Positions 1 through 7,913 of a stretch of DNA of 64,000 nt are shown here, piece by piece (within the stretch, counting starts at the first letter, position 1; every line of letters begins with the position of its first letter). The position numbers and the translations under genes were made by a program. This stretch comes from Acidimicrobiales bacterium (GTDB taxonomy: Bacteria; Actinomycetota; Acidimicrobiia; Acidimicrobiales; JADJXE01), in the NCBI GenBank assembly GCA_016716005.1, contig JADJXE010000001.1, positions 1,191,001-1,255,000 on the forward strand. The letters are read 5' to 3'. Below the pieces are notes generated by a model. It saw only the letters and a list, made by a program, of their open reading frames with translations. It was not told the origin of the DNA and did no database searches.

Positions 1-753
1 CAGGTGGTCCCGCCCCGCGGCCGCCGCGTCCTGGCAGCAGGCCGCCAGCAGCGCCGAGCCCAGTCCCCTGCCCCGCCACGACGGGTCGGTGCCCGTGGGC
101 CCGAACCACCCGGGCCGGTTGGCCCCGTGGCAGGCGAACCCGACGACGGCCCCGTCGTCGCGCACGCCCGCGTGGGCGCCGCCGAGCTCGATGGCCCGCT
201 GCAGCTCCGGGACCCAGTGGGGGAAGGCGTCGGCGCACCACCGGCGCACGCCGGCGGGGTCGACGGCCTCACCCACCCGGCCCACGCGGCAGCCGGGGGG
301 CACGGGCGCGCGGAACCCGGTCGGGCACCGCAGGTTCAGCGCGGCACCGGTGCACACGTACCCGGCCGCCTCGAACAGGCAGAGCCCACCGGTGGAGCGC
401 ACGTCGATGCCGGGCCACAGGTAGAAGGGGGCCGACCCGCCGGCGTGCACCTCGATCGCGCCCTGCTCGACGAGCCACGTGTGGGCGGCGTCGAGCAGGG
501 CCCGCCCCAGACCCGCCCGGCGGGCGGCGGGGTCGACCACGATCAGCCGGACGTAGCCCAGCGCCACGCCGGCGGTGCGGCGGAGCACCGCCGAGACCGC
601 CCCCCGGCCGGCGGGATCGGCCAGGACGACCGCAGGGTCGGGGTCCGCCCAGCAGCACCGGCCCAGCACGTCGGCCGCGAGGTCCTCGCCGGGCATGGCC
701 GCGGCCACCAGCGCAGCCAGCTCGACCGACCGGTCGGGCCCCCAGGCGATCAT
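1..753 (-). CDS. Tandem GNAT N-acetyltransferase, 3' end outside the window
   Basis: The reading frame is open from an ATG at 753 to the window edge, giving 251 codons with no stop, so the C-terminus is missing. An N-terminal GNAT core ends in an acetyl-CoA binding turn (RRAGLGRALLDAA). A second GNAT-like half near the edge repeats the turn as WRGRGLGSALLAA, so this is a duplicated-domain acetyltransferase like those of the MshD type. The substrate cannot be told. MshD (mycothiol synthase) has this architecture, but conserved residues are not enough to claim it. The gene lies downstream of the SCP2 gene on the same strand, separated by a strong hairpin. Confidence 0.8.
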   Translation of the reverse strand, partial: MIAWGPDRSVELAALVAAAMPGEDLAADVLGRCCWADPDPAVVLADPAGRGAVSAVLRRTAGVALGYVRLIVVDPAARRAGLGRALLDAAHTWLVEQGAIEVHAGGSAPFYLWPGIDVRSTGGLCLFEAAGYVCTGAALNLRCPTGFRAPVPPGCRVGRVGEAVDPAGVRRWCADAFPHWVPELQRAIELGGAHAGVRDDGAVVGFACHGANRPGWFGPTGTDPSWRGRGLGSALLAACCQDAAAAGRDHL

Positions 754-788
754 CGGCTGGCCGTCGCGTCTCCGAACGACGTCGGGTG

Positions 789-827
789 GTCCGGCGGCGG
801 GGTCGGCGTCCGGCCCCGCCGCCGGAC
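789..827 (-). terminator. Strong intergenic hairpin after the SCP2 gene
   Basis: A perfect 14-bp inverted repeat (arms 789-802 and 814-827, 11-nt loop) begins 4 nt after the SCP2 stop codon. There is no U-tract, as is usual for actinobacterial terminators. It separates the SCP2 gene from the GNAT gene. Confidence 0.7.
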
Positions 828-830
828 CGG

Positions 831-1217
831 CTACCACTCGGTCTGCTCGGCCAGCTTGGCGCCGATCGCCTTGTACTCGGGGCTGGCGGTCAACGGCATC
901 AGCGACATGAGCTTGGCCATGTTGCCGGTGACCTTGATGCGGCCCTGCATGAAGGCGGCGTTGGCGTCGAGGTCGCCCTTGTCGATCTTCATGGCGTCGT
1001 CGTACGTGCGGGTGAGCGTGAACTCGGCGGCCGGGTCCTCGCCCAGCTGGTTCTCGAGCATCTTGCCGTTCTCGATCACCGTGAAGAACGAGACGTCGCC
1101 GTCGGGCGTGCCCGTGACGACGTACTGCATGCGTGCGGTGGCACCCGGGCGCTCCGGGAACTCCTGGCCCAGCTCCTGCTGGAGGTCGAGCCATTCCTGT
1201 GAGAGGTACTTGACCAT
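831..1217 (-). CDS. SCP2 sterol-binding domain protein
   Basis: This 128-residue protein is a single SCP2-like domain. It contains the strand pattern VSFFTVIENGK, an acidic/aromatic middle and the typical segment GRIKVTGNMAKLMSLMPL near the C-terminus. Such domains form a hydrophobic cavity for sterols, fatty acids or acyl-CoA in the cytosol. In actinobacteria they often accompany lipid-catabolism genes, in line with the acyl-CoA dehydrogenases in this window. The ATG at 1217 has GAGGAG about 7 nt upstream, and a TACGAT box at 1247-1252 may be the -10 element. A longer in-frame extension upstream is a shadow of the mca gene. The ligand is unknown. Confidence 0.85.
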   Translation of the reverse strand: MVKYLSQEWLDLQQELGQEFPERPGATARMQYVVTGTPDGDVSFFTVIENGKMLENQLGEDPAAEFTLTRTYDDAMKIDKGDLDANAAFMQGRIKVTGNMAKLMSLMPLTASPEYKAIGAKLAEQTEW

Positions 1218-1302
1218 GCCGGCTCCTCGCGTCGATTCGCTGCGGACGCCGGATCGTACCGACCTGCGGTCGGCCCCGCAGCCAGCGAGCGCCGGAGGGG
1301 CC

Positions 1303-2181
1303 TCAGGCGCGCACGCGGTGGCGCAGCCCGGCGAACAGGTCGTCCTCGCACTCGCCCGCCGGCGGCGAGCCCACCAGGCTCCGGGCCAGGACGTAGTCGT
1401 CGTACGGGTGGATGGTGCGGGCCACGTCGGCAGGCAGCCCGAACCAGAAGGGCGACGTCGGGTCGATCTGGGTGGCGTGGGCGAGCAGGGCGTCGTGGCG
1501 CACGTGGTACCAGTCGCCGATCGCGATGCGGGTGGTGATGCGGTGGTCCTGGCTCGGCCGGTCGAGCCAGGCCCGGTCGAAGGGCGACTCGAGGCCCAGC
1601 TCGAGCATCTTCTCGTGCATGGCCACGACCCGGGCCCGCGACCAGACCGTGTAGTAGAGCTTGCTCGGCTGCCAGGGGTCGCCCGCCTCGGGGTGGGCGT
1701 CGGGGTCACCGGCTCGTTCGAAGGCAGGCAGGCTGATGTCGTGCACCCGCAGGTGGTCGGGATGCGGGTAGCCGCTCTGCTCGTCGCCGTACGTGATGAT
1801 CACCTGGGGCCGTTCGCGGCGGATCACGGCCACCAGGCGGCCGATCGCCTCGTCGAGGTCGGCGTTGGCGAAGGCCTCCGGCCGGGCGTTGGCCTCGGTG
1901 CCGGGCATGCCCGAGTCGCGGTAGCCGAGCAGGACGACCTCGTCGTAGCCGATGATGGCCGCTGACCGGGCCAGCTCGTCCCGCCGCACGGCGGCCAGGT
2001 CGGCACGGACATCGTCGCGGTCCATGGCCGGGTTGTGGATGTCGCCCTCCTCGCCGCCGGTGCAGCACGCGAGCACCGTGCGGGCACCCTCGGCGTGGTA
2101 GCGGGCCACCGTCGCGGCACCCTTGGACGCCTCGTCGTCGGGGTGCGCGTGCACGGCAAGCAGGCAGAGGTGCCCGGTCAT
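1303..2181 (-). CDS. mca: Mycothiol S-conjugate amidase (Mca)
   Basis: This 292-residue protein belongs to the LmbE/PIG-L metal-dependent deacetylase fold. Zinc-site motifs are AHPDDE (residues 12-17) and HPDH (140-143). The segment ACCTGGEEGDIHNP and the late DYVLARS stretch match Mca/MshB proteins. Mca cleaves mycothiol S-conjugates to release a mercapturic acid and GlcN-Ins, detoxifying electrophiles. MshB is the close alternative, but the length and lack of other msh genes nearby favour Mca. A second LmbE-fold gene lies at 37557-38282. The ATG at 2181 is preceded by TAGCGT and 7 nt with no ribosome binding site, which suggests a leaderless mRNA. Confidence 0.85.
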   Translation of the reverse strand: MTGHLCLLAVHAHPDDEASKGAATVARYHAEGARTVLACCTGGEEGDIHNPAMDRDDVRADLAAVRRDELARSAAIIGYDEVVLLGYRDSGMPGTEANARPEAFANADLDEAIGRLVAVIRRERPQVIITYGDEQSGYPHPDHLRVHDISLPAFERAGDPDAHPEAGDPWQPSKLYYTVWSRARVVAMHEKMLELGLESPFDRAWLDRPSQDHRITTRIAIGDWYHVRHDALLAHATQIDPTSPFWFGLPADVARTIHPYDDYVLARSLVGSPPAGECEDDLFAGLRHRVRA

Positions 2182-2188
2182 GGCGTGA

Positions 2189-2194
2189 ACGCTA
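2189..2194 (-). promoter_or_regulatory. -10 box of mca, leaderless type
   Basis: TAGCGT on the minus strand lies 7 nt before the mca ATG. Together with the opposite TAGCCT box (2199-2204) it forms the palindrome GCTACCGGTAGC at 2191-2202, so two divergent promoters sit back to back. Confidence 0.6.
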
Positions 2195-2198
2195 CCGG

Positions 2199-2204
2199 TA
2201 GCCT
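2199..2204 (+). promoter_or_regulatory. -10 box for the mini-ORF and PEBP gene
   Basis: TAGCCT fits TANNNT. Transcription starting near 2211 would give a short leader containing GGAGGAG (2222-2228) before the ATG at 2236. Confidence 0.5.
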
Positions 2205-2235
2205 GACGGGCCGAGGCACCCGGAGGAGCACCGCG

Positions 2236-2322
2236 ATGGAGTCGCCCGAGGTCTGGCGCTGGATCTGGCTCGGCGCACTGTCGCCCGGCGCGCGCGGCGC
2301 CGTGCCGGGTGCGCCCGCCTGA
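2236..2322 (+). pseudogene. 28-residue mini-ORF resembling a truncated NfeD N-terminus
   Basis: An ATG at 2236 with a near-ideal GGAGGAG site 7 nt upstream opens a 28-codon frame that stops 2 nt before the GTG of the PEBP gene. Its first dozen residues (MESPEVWRWIWLGA) resemble, from memory, the N-terminus of actinobacterial NfeD-like membrane proteins, after which the match ends and the frame closes. It may be a decayed nfeD start or a translated leader feeding ribosomes into the PEBP gene, which has no good ribosome binding site of its own. The signals are clear; the origin is inference. Confidence 0.45.
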
Positions 2323-2324
2323 CG

Positions 2325-2930
2325 GTGCCACGACCCTCCCGCGCCCGGGCCCGGCTGGTGCTGGCGGCGCTGCTGGTGGCCACGGCGGCGTGCTCGGACG
2401 ACGGCCGCACCCTCCGGCCGCCCGGCCCCGGCCAGACCACCACCACCACGTCGGCACCCACCGTCGGGACGGCCGCCGACGCCGCCGTGTTCGACCTGGT
2501 CGGCCCGTTCGGCGACGGCGCCCAGCTGCCCATCGGCTTCACCTGCGACAGCCCCACCAGCCCGACATCGCCCCCCCTCGGGTGGACGGGCGTCCCGGCC
2601 GGCACCGTGGAGCTGGCGCTGACCGTGATCGACCCGGACGCGGAGGGCTTCGTCCACTGGGCGGTGGCCGGCATCGATCCGGCGTCCACCGGGGTCGGCG
2701 GCGGCCCGCTCCCGGCCGGCGCGGTCGAGGCCCTGAACAGCACGGGCGCCGCCGGGTGGACGCCGGCGTGCCCGCCACCGGGCGCCACCCACCAGTACGT
2801 GTTCACCCTCTACGCCGTCCCGAAGCCCCTCGCCCTCGCGCCCGGCACCCCCGCCCAGGAGGCGGTGCAGACCATGCAGGCGGCCGCCGGCAGCGCGGCC
2901 GTGCTCACCGGGCTCTACACCCGGCCCTGA
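2325..2930 (+). CDS. PEBP (YbhB/YbcL) family lipoprotein
   Basis: This 201-residue protein starts at GTG 2325. A basic N-terminus and hydrophobic stretch end in a lipobox (ATAAC, Cys23), so it should be a lipid-anchored extracytoplasmic protein. A Thr/Pro-rich linker follows (about 30-50). The rest is a phosphatidylethanolamine-binding-protein fold with the ligand-site signature DPD (103-105) and HW (111-112) and a late HQYVFTLYA strand. Bacterial members have been linked to ligand binding or kinase modulation without a firm role. The gene starts 2 nt after the upstream mini-ORF, suggesting translational coupling. Confidence 0.85.
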   Translation: MPRPSRARARLVLAALLVATAACSDDGRTLRPPGPGQTTTTTSAPTVGTAADAAVFDLVGPFGDGAQLPIGFTCDSPTSPTSPPLGWTGVPAGTVELALTVIDPDAEGFVHWAVAGIDPASTGVGGGPLPAGAVEALNSTGAAGWTPACPPPGATHQYVFTLYAVPKPLALAPGTPAQEAVQTMQAAAGSAAVLTGLYTRP

Positions 2931-2938
2931 GCGCCGCG

Positions 2939-3220
2939 CTACCGCACGCGAAACGGCGGCAGCGGCTCGCCGTCTCGGGGCGCGTCGTGCACCTGCACCC
3001 CTGTGACCAGGGCGCGGGGGGGTCCGACCCGCATCCACCGCAGCAGCGCCTCGACGGCGATGCGATCGCCCTCCAGCAGGGCCTCCACCGTCGCGTCGTC
3101 GCGGTTGCGCACCCAGCCGCGCACCCCGAGGCGCCTGGCCTCGTCGCTGCAGTGCTGCCGATACCACACCCCCTGCACCCGGCCCGACACCACCACCCGC
3201 TGGCGCACCACGGCCGTCAC
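2939..3220 (-). CDS. acyP: Acylphosphatase
   Basis: This 93-residue protein covers a whole acylphosphatase domain. The phosphate-binding loop GRVQGVWYR (13-21) ends in the catalytic Arg21, and GWVRN (35-39) supplies the catalytic Asn39. It hydrolyses carboxyl-phosphate bonds such as those of acetyl phosphate or carbamoyl phosphate in the cytosol. The GTG start at 3220 overlaps the stop codon of the upstream acyl-CoA dehydrogenase (GTGA), so the two are translationally coupled. A link to acyl-CoA metabolism is only suggested by this context. Confidence 0.93.
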   Translation of the reverse strand: MTAVVRQRVVVSGRVQGVWYRQHCSDEARRLGVRGWVRNRDDATVEALLEGDRIAVEALLRWMRVGPPRALVTGVQVHDAPRDGEPLPPFRVR

Positions 3221-4503
3221 AGGTCGGCGGTGGCCTCCTCGAGCGCGTCCGCGAACTTCTCCATGGCCGCGGCCCGTCGGGTCGGGACGTGCTCGGTGGG
3301 CACCTCGGTGGGTCGATGCTGCTTCAGGTGGTGGCGGGCGACGGTCACCTTGTGGACCTCGTCCGGGCCGTCGTAGATCCGAGCGGCGCGCGCGTGCCGG
3401 TACATCGACTCGAGGGGCAGGTCGGTGGTGTAGCCGAGCGAGCCGTGCACCTGGATCGCACGGTCGATCACGTTGTAGAGCACCCGGGCGCCCCAGAACT
3501 TGATCATGGCGATCTCGACCCGGGCCGCGGGCGCACCGACCTGGTCGATCTTCCACGCCGCCTGGAGGGTGAGCAGGCGCGCCGCCTGCATCTCGGCGGC
3601 CGACTCCGCCACCCACTCCTGAACCATCTGCTTCTCGGCCAGGGTGCTGCCGTGGGTGTGCCGCGACACCGCCCGCTCGCACAGCATGTCGAAGGCCCGG
3701 CGGCTCTGGCCCAGCCAGCGCATGCAGTGGTGGATGCGGCCAGGGCCGAGGCGCTTCTGGGCGAGCAGGAATCCGTCGCCGTCGTTGCCGACCAGGTGGT
3801 CGTAGGGCACCCGGACGTCCTCGTAGAGGATCTCCGCGTGGCCACCGGGCGTGCCGGTGACGTGGTTCGGGTCGGCCATCGTCGGCACGTCGCGGAGGAT
3901 CCTCACCCCGGGCGCGTCCGTCGGCACGATGATCATCGAGAACCGCCGGTACGGCTCGTTGTCGGGGTTCGTCATGCACATGACGACGAGGAAGTCGGCC
4001 ACCGACGCGTTCGACGAGAACCACTTGTGACCGTTGATCACCCACTCGTCGCCATCGCGCACGGCCGAGGTCCGGATCAGCGTCGGGTCGGCACCGGCGC
4101 CCGGCTCGGTCATCGAGAAGCACGACCGCAGCGTCCCGTCGAGCAGCGGCTGCATCCACCGCTCCTTCTGCTCGGGGGTGCCCCCGACGGCGATCAGCTC
4201 GGCGTTGCCCGAGTCGGGCGCCTGGTTGCCGAAGATCGACGGCGCGTAGATCGACGCACCGAGGATCTCGTGCATGAGCCCGAGCCGCACCTGGCCGAAG
4301 CCGCCACCCCCCATCTCCGGTGGCAGGTGCGCGGCCCAGAGGCCCTGGCGCCTCACCTCCTCCTTCATCGGGTCCGTGACGCGCCGGAAGGTGTCCTGGT
4401 CGAGCTCGAGCGTCTCGAGCGGGTAGATCTCCTCCCGAACGAACTCCCGCATCCACGCCAGCCTGGCCTCGAACTCGGGCTCGGTCGAGAAGTCCCACGC
4501 CAT
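3217..4503 (-). CDS. Acyl-CoA dehydrogenase family protein
   Basis: This 428-residue flavoenzyme has the usual three parts: an all-alpha N-terminal domain, a beta-barrel around 125-235 (CFSMTEPGAGADPT and the WVINGHKWFSS strand that hold FAD and substrate), and a C-terminal four-helix bundle ending with IQVHGSLGYTTDLPLESMYRHARAARIYDGPDEVHK. The RIYDGPDEVH form resembles the ACAD10/11-like branch, which acts on long or unusual acyl-CoAs. It oxidises an acyl-CoA at the alpha-beta bond and passes electrons to ETF. GGGGGAG precedes the ATG. It forms a two-gene unit with acylphosphatase. The substrate cannot be predicted. Confidence 0.92.
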   Translation of the reverse strand: MAWDFSTEPEFEARLAWMREFVREEIYPLETLELDQDTFRRVTDPMKEEVRRQGLWAAHLPPEMGGGGFGQVRLGLMHEILGASIYAPSIFGNQAPDSGNAELIAVGGTPEQKERWMQPLLDGTLRSCFSMTEPGAGADPTLIRTSAVRDGDEWVINGHKWFSSNASVADFLVVMCMTNPDNEPYRRFSMIIVPTDAPGVRILRDVPTMADPNHVTGTPGGHAEILYEDVRVPYDHLVGNDGDGFLLAQKRLGPGRIHHCMRWLGQSRRAFDMLCERAVSRHTHGSTLAEKQMVQEWVAESAAEMQAARLLTLQAAWKIDQVGAPAARVEIAMIKFWGARVLYNVIDRAIQVHGSLGYTTDLPLESMYRHARAARIYDGPDEVHKVTVARHHLKQHRPTEVPTEHVPTRRAAAMEKFADALEEATADL

Positions 4504-4569
4504 CGGTGCCGCTCCCCCTGCGTCCCCGCCGCGACCTCGCGCCGCGAGCGCCGTGGGACGCTACCCGAG

Positions 4570-5214
4570 GTGCTGCTGGACCTCATCACCGTGGCCGTCC
4601 TGGCCTTCGTGGGCGTGCGCCTCGTCGGGGCGGCCCGGCTGTCGGTGCGCTCCGCCGCAGCCCGCGCCCGCGTGCGCGTCGTCCTGGCCGGCCTGCGGCC
4701 GCGGCACTTCCTCCGAGCGCCGCTCGTGCTGGCGGCGGTGCTCGGCGCATCCGTGGTGCTCCTCCAGGTGCCGCTGCTCGACATCGGGTGGTGGTCGGCG
4801 ATCGGGGGGGTCGGCAACCCGGTGGCCGGCTCGACCACCCGCACCGCGGGCACCGCCCTCGAGTGGCTGATCCCGCTGGTGTTCGTGATCCTGCTGGTGC
4901 CGGCCCTTCCGCTGTTCGCCGAGAGCGAGGAGCGGGCGTTCCGGCTCGGCTGCGAGCGCTGGTCGTGGCCGAAGCGGGTCGAGCGGGCGGTCGTGTTCGG
5001 CCTGGCCCACGCGGTCATCGGCATCCCGATCGGCGTCGCCCTCGCGCTGGGGCTGGGCGGGGCCTACTTCCAGTGGTGCTACCTCCGGGGATACCGACGC
5101 GGCGGCGTGGAGGCCGCGGTTCTGGAGAGCACCCGTGCGCACCTCGCGTACAACCTGGAGATCGTGCTGCTCCTGCTGCTCGCCCTGGCGCTCACCATCG
5201 CGGGCGTCGAGTAG
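4570..5214 (+). CDS. Divergent CPBP-like membrane protein
   Basis: This 214-residue integral membrane protein has about six hydrophobic segments. It carries the three spaced motifs of the CPBP (CAAX protease/bacteriocin-processing) family: EExxxR as SEERAFR near residue 118, FxxxH as FGLAH near 144, and a third His in AHLAYN near 198. These would form a glutamate/histidine metal site inside the membrane. The motif context is weak compared with the clearer CPBP gene at 58561, so an inactive relative is possible. The GTG at 4570 is the first start that keeps the whole first membrane helix. The gene lies 20 bp upstream of the channel gene. Confidence 0.65.
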   Translation: MLLDLITVAVLAFVGVRLVGAARLSVRSAAARARVRVVLAGLRPRHFLRAPLVLAAVLGASVVLLQVPLLDIGWWSAIGGVGNPVAGSTTRTAGTALEWLIPLVFVILLVPALPLFAESEERAFRLGCERWSWPKRVERAVVFGLAHAVIGIPIGVALALGLGGAYFQWCYLRGYRRGGVEAAVLESTRAHLAYNLEIVLLLLLALALTIAGVE

Positions 5215-5220
5215 CACCGC

Positions 5221-5226
5221 TACGGT
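5221..5226 (+). promoter_or_regulatory. -10 box of the channel gene, leaderless type
   Basis: TACGGT lies 8 nt before the ATG at 5235 and no Shine-Dalgarno sequence lies between. It gives the channel gene its own promoter just after the preceding stop codon. Confidence 0.6.
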
Positions 5227-5234
5227 GCGCGCCC

Positions 5235-7148
5235 ATGGCCTCACCGCCGAGCCACTTCTCGCTCCGCCAGCGATTGCGCTACCGGTTCGACAACACCCTC
5301 GCACGCGGCGCGGCGGGCCTGATCCTGTGGCTCGCCGCGATCACGTTCAGCTTCGTGCTGCTGGCGGCGCTCGTGCTCGCGGTCCTCGGCGTGAAGGACA
5401 ACGACGGGAACGAGTTCGGGTTCCTCGAGGGCTTCTGGCAGGCGCTGCTGCGCACCCTCGACCCGGGCACGATGGGTGGCGACCAGGGGTGGGGCTACCG
5501 GCTGATGTCGCTGTCGGTGACGGTGATCGGCATCTTCATCGTGGCCACCCTCATCGGTCTCATCACCACCGCGCTCGACGCCAAGCTCCAGACGCTGCAG
5601 CGGGGCCGAGCCCCGATCGCCGAGCGCGGCCACACCCTCGTCCTCGGGTGGTCGCCGAAGGTCTTCACCATCGTGTCCGAGCTGTCGGTCGCCAACGAGA
5701 ACCAGCCCCGGTCGTGCGTGGTGGTCCTGGCCGACCAGGACATGCAGACGATGGACGACGAGCTGCGGGCCCGGTCGAGGCTCCACCGCAACACCCGGGT
5801 GGTCTGCCGCAGCGGGTCCCCCACCGAGCGGGCCGACCTCACCATCGTGAACCCGCACCTGGCCCGCTCGGTCATCGTGGTCGACGACGGCGAGGCCGGA
5901 GAGGACGCCAACGTCATCAAGACGGTGCTGGCCCTGCTGTCGTTGGACCCGCCCGTCCCCGACATCCCGATCGTGGCCGAGGTGAGCGAGCCCTCGAACG
6001 CCGACGCGCTCCGAGCCGCCACCCGCGGCCGGGTCACGGTGCTGCAGACCGCCCCGCTGATCGCCCGCACCGCGGCGCAGGCCTGCCGCCAGCCGGGGAT
6101 GAACGTCATCTACCAGGAGCTGCTGGACTTCGCGGGCGACGAGGTGTACTTCGCCGCCGTCCCCGACCTGACCGGGCTCACCTACGGCGAGGCCCTCAAC
6201 GCCTTCGAGGAGAGCGCGCTCATGGGCGTGCGCACCGCCGCCGGCGCCTGCCTGCTGAACCCGCCCATGGACCGGCCGTTCGAGGCCGACGACCAGGTGA
6301 TCGCCATCACCGAGGACGACGACACCATCCGGTTCTCCGCAATGCGGGCCGTCGAGCCACCGGTGGCCGCCGAACCGCACCCCCCTTCCGAGCCGCCGGC
6401 CGAACGGACCCTGGTGCTGGGATGGAACGACGTCGGTTCCCTGATGATCGGCGAGCTCGACCAGTACGTCCCCCCCGGTTCCCGGGTGACCGTCGTGGTC
6501 GACCCCGCGCTGGCGCCCGACCCGGCGGCCGAGCTGGAGGGCCGGCTGTCGAACCTCCAGCTCGAGGTGCTGGCGGCCCCGGGCACGGGCCACGCCGCGG
6601 TCGCCCGGATCCTCGCTCGCGACGACTACGACCACGTGCTGATCCTCTGCTATCGCCAGGGGCTCCCCCAGGCCGAGGCCGACGCGCGCGCCCTGCTCAC
6701 GCTGCTCCAGGTGCGCCAGGCCCTGGAGCGGGCCGGACGACCGGTGAACGTGGTGACGGAGGTGCTCGACGAGCGGGCCGTCGACCTGGCCCCGACGGGC
6801 GCCGCCGACGAGTTCATCGTCAGCGAGCGCCTCACCAGCCTGGCCATGGCCCAGCTGTCGGAGAACGCCGCGCTGGAAGCCGTCTTCGACGACCTGTTCG
6901 ACGCCGAGGGCTGCGAGCTGTACTGCAAGCCCGTCGAGCGCTACGCCACCCCCGGCCAGGCAGTCACGTTCGCCCAGGTGGTGGAGGCGGCGCGGCGACG
7001 GGGCGAGACGGCCGTGGGTTATCGCGACAGCAGCGCCGCCGACGGCCCGGCGAGCGCCTTCGGGGTGGCGATCAACCCGGCCAAGTCGACCGCCATCACG
7101 CCCCGAGCCGGCGACTCGGTGGTGGTCATCTGCGAGGACGAGCGCTGA
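5235..7148 (+). CDS. CASTOR/POLLUX-related ion channel with RCK domains
   Basis: This 637-residue protein starts with a cytosolic stretch and a hydrophobic helix (about 27-55). A short pore-like region (EGFWQALLRTLDPGTMGGDQGWGYR, 70-95) and a second membrane helix (about 97-118) follow. Two large cytosolic halves come next, each opening with a Rossmann-type strand (HTLVLGWSPK near 132, RTLVLGWNDVG near 390), i.e. tandem RCK/TrkA_N-like domains. This layout matches the CASTOR/POLLUX family and Streptomyces SliK-like proteins, which conduct potassium or calcium. The pore segment has no TVGYG, as is normal in this family. Ion and ligand are not predictable. Confidence 0.85.
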   Translation: MASPPSHFSLRQRLRYRFDNTLARGAAGLILWLAAITFSFVLLAALVLAVLGVKDNDGNEFGFLEGFWQALLRTLDPGTMGGDQGWGYRLMSLSVTVIGIFIVATLIGLITTALDAKLQTLQRGRAPIAERGHTLVLGWSPKVFTIVSELSVANENQPRSCVVVLADQDMQTMDDELRARSRLHRNTRVVCRSGSPTERADLTIVNPHLARSVIVVDDGEAGEDANVIKTVLALLSLDPPVPDIPIVAEVSEPSNADALRAATRGRVTVLQTAPLIARTAAQACRQPGMNVIYQELLDFAGDEVYFAAVPDLTGLTYGEALNAFEESALMGVRTAAGACLLNPPMDRPFEADDQVIAITEDDDTIRFSAMRAVEPPVAAEPHPPSEPPAERTLVLGWNDVGSLMIGELDQYVPPGSRVTVVVDPALAPDPAAELEGRLSNLQLEVLAAPGTGHAAVARILARDDYDHVLILCYRQGLPQAEADARALLTLLQVRQALERAGRPVNVVTEVLDERAVDLAPTGAADEFIVSERLTSLAMAQLSENAALEAVFDDLFDAEGCELYCKPVERYATPGQAVTFAQVVEAARRRGETAVGYRDSSAADGPASAFGVAINPAKSTAITPRAGDSVVVICEDER

Positions 7149-7202
7149 GCAAGGTGCCTCCGGCGCTTCAGGCCGGGGCCCCTCTGGGCGATAGTTCTCC
7201 AC

Positions 7203-7913
7203 GTGGAGGTCCTGGTCCTGGGCGCGGCGTTCGTCGGCGCCGGGCTCCTGTTCACAGTGATGGCGTTCGGCCGCACGAGGCGGCTCCGCGAGCTGCGGGC
7301 CGCGGTGGCGGCGCACGGCCTGGCCTACTCGGTCGAGGATCCCTTCGGGTCGGCCACCCCGCCGTTCGAGCTGCTCCGCCGGGGCGACGTGCGGGGCGCC
7401 GACAACGTGGTCTGGCGACCGGGTGACCCCGGGGGCCTCCGGGTGTTCGACTACTGGTGGGCCGACGAGCACCAGGACCGCAACGGGCAGATCCGGCGCG
7501 ACTACCGACGGTGCACCGCAGCCACCGTGGAGGCCGGTTGGCTCTGGCCGGAGCTCACGCTCGACCCCGAGACCGCGATCACGCGGGCGGCCAACCACCT
7601 CGGCGCGCGCGACATCGAGTTCGAGTCGGACGAGTTCAACCGGATGTTCTCCGTGCACTGCGACGACCGTCGGTTCGCCAACGCCTTCCTGGACGCGCGG
7701 ATGATCGAGCTGCTGCTGTCCACTCGCGGCGAGTGCCACGTGGCCGTCAAGAACCGCTGGATCCTGGTGTGGACCGACAGGGAGCTGCCGGGCCGGTTGG
7801 TCCCCGGCATGCTCGGGCTGCTCGACTCCATCCGCGACCGGGTGCCTCGGCTCGTCTACGAGTACTGGCCCCTCCCCGTGAAGCCGGCACCCAGCGCAGG
7901 AGCCGGCACGTGA
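7203..7913 (+). CDS. Membrane-anchored protein of unknown function, coupled to lemA
   Basis: I do not recognise a named family. The 236-residue product starts at GTG with one N-terminal membrane helix (residues 2-22) and continues as a soluble domain. Features are a WWADEHQDRNGQ segment, a long middle with many acidic and aromatic residues, and the strand pair CHVAVKNRWILVWTD. The overall look resembles DUF3137-like partners of LemA proteins, but this is not certain. Its stop codon overlaps the lemA start (GTGA), so the two should be made together and may form one membrane complex. Confidence 0.75.
   Translation: MEVLVLGAAFVGAGLLFTVMAFGRTRRLRELRAAVAAHGLAYSVEDPFGSATPPFELLRRGDVRGADNVVWRPGDPGGLRVFDYWWADEHQDRNGQIRRDYRRCTAATVEAGWLWPELTLDPETAITRAANHLGARDIEFESDEFNRMFSVHCDDRRFANAFLDARMIELLLSTRGECHVAVKNRWILVWTDRELPGRLVPGMLGLLDSIRDRVPRLVYEYWPLPVKPAPSAGAGT

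Noticed and set aside
4..1965. A 653-codon plus-strand open frame across the GNAT, SCP2 and mca genes, and many others like it elsewhere
   Set aside because: Its translation is low-complexity (Arg, Pro, Gly, Ala) and it runs antisense to three genes with recognisable domains. Very GC-rich DNA makes long chance frames common.
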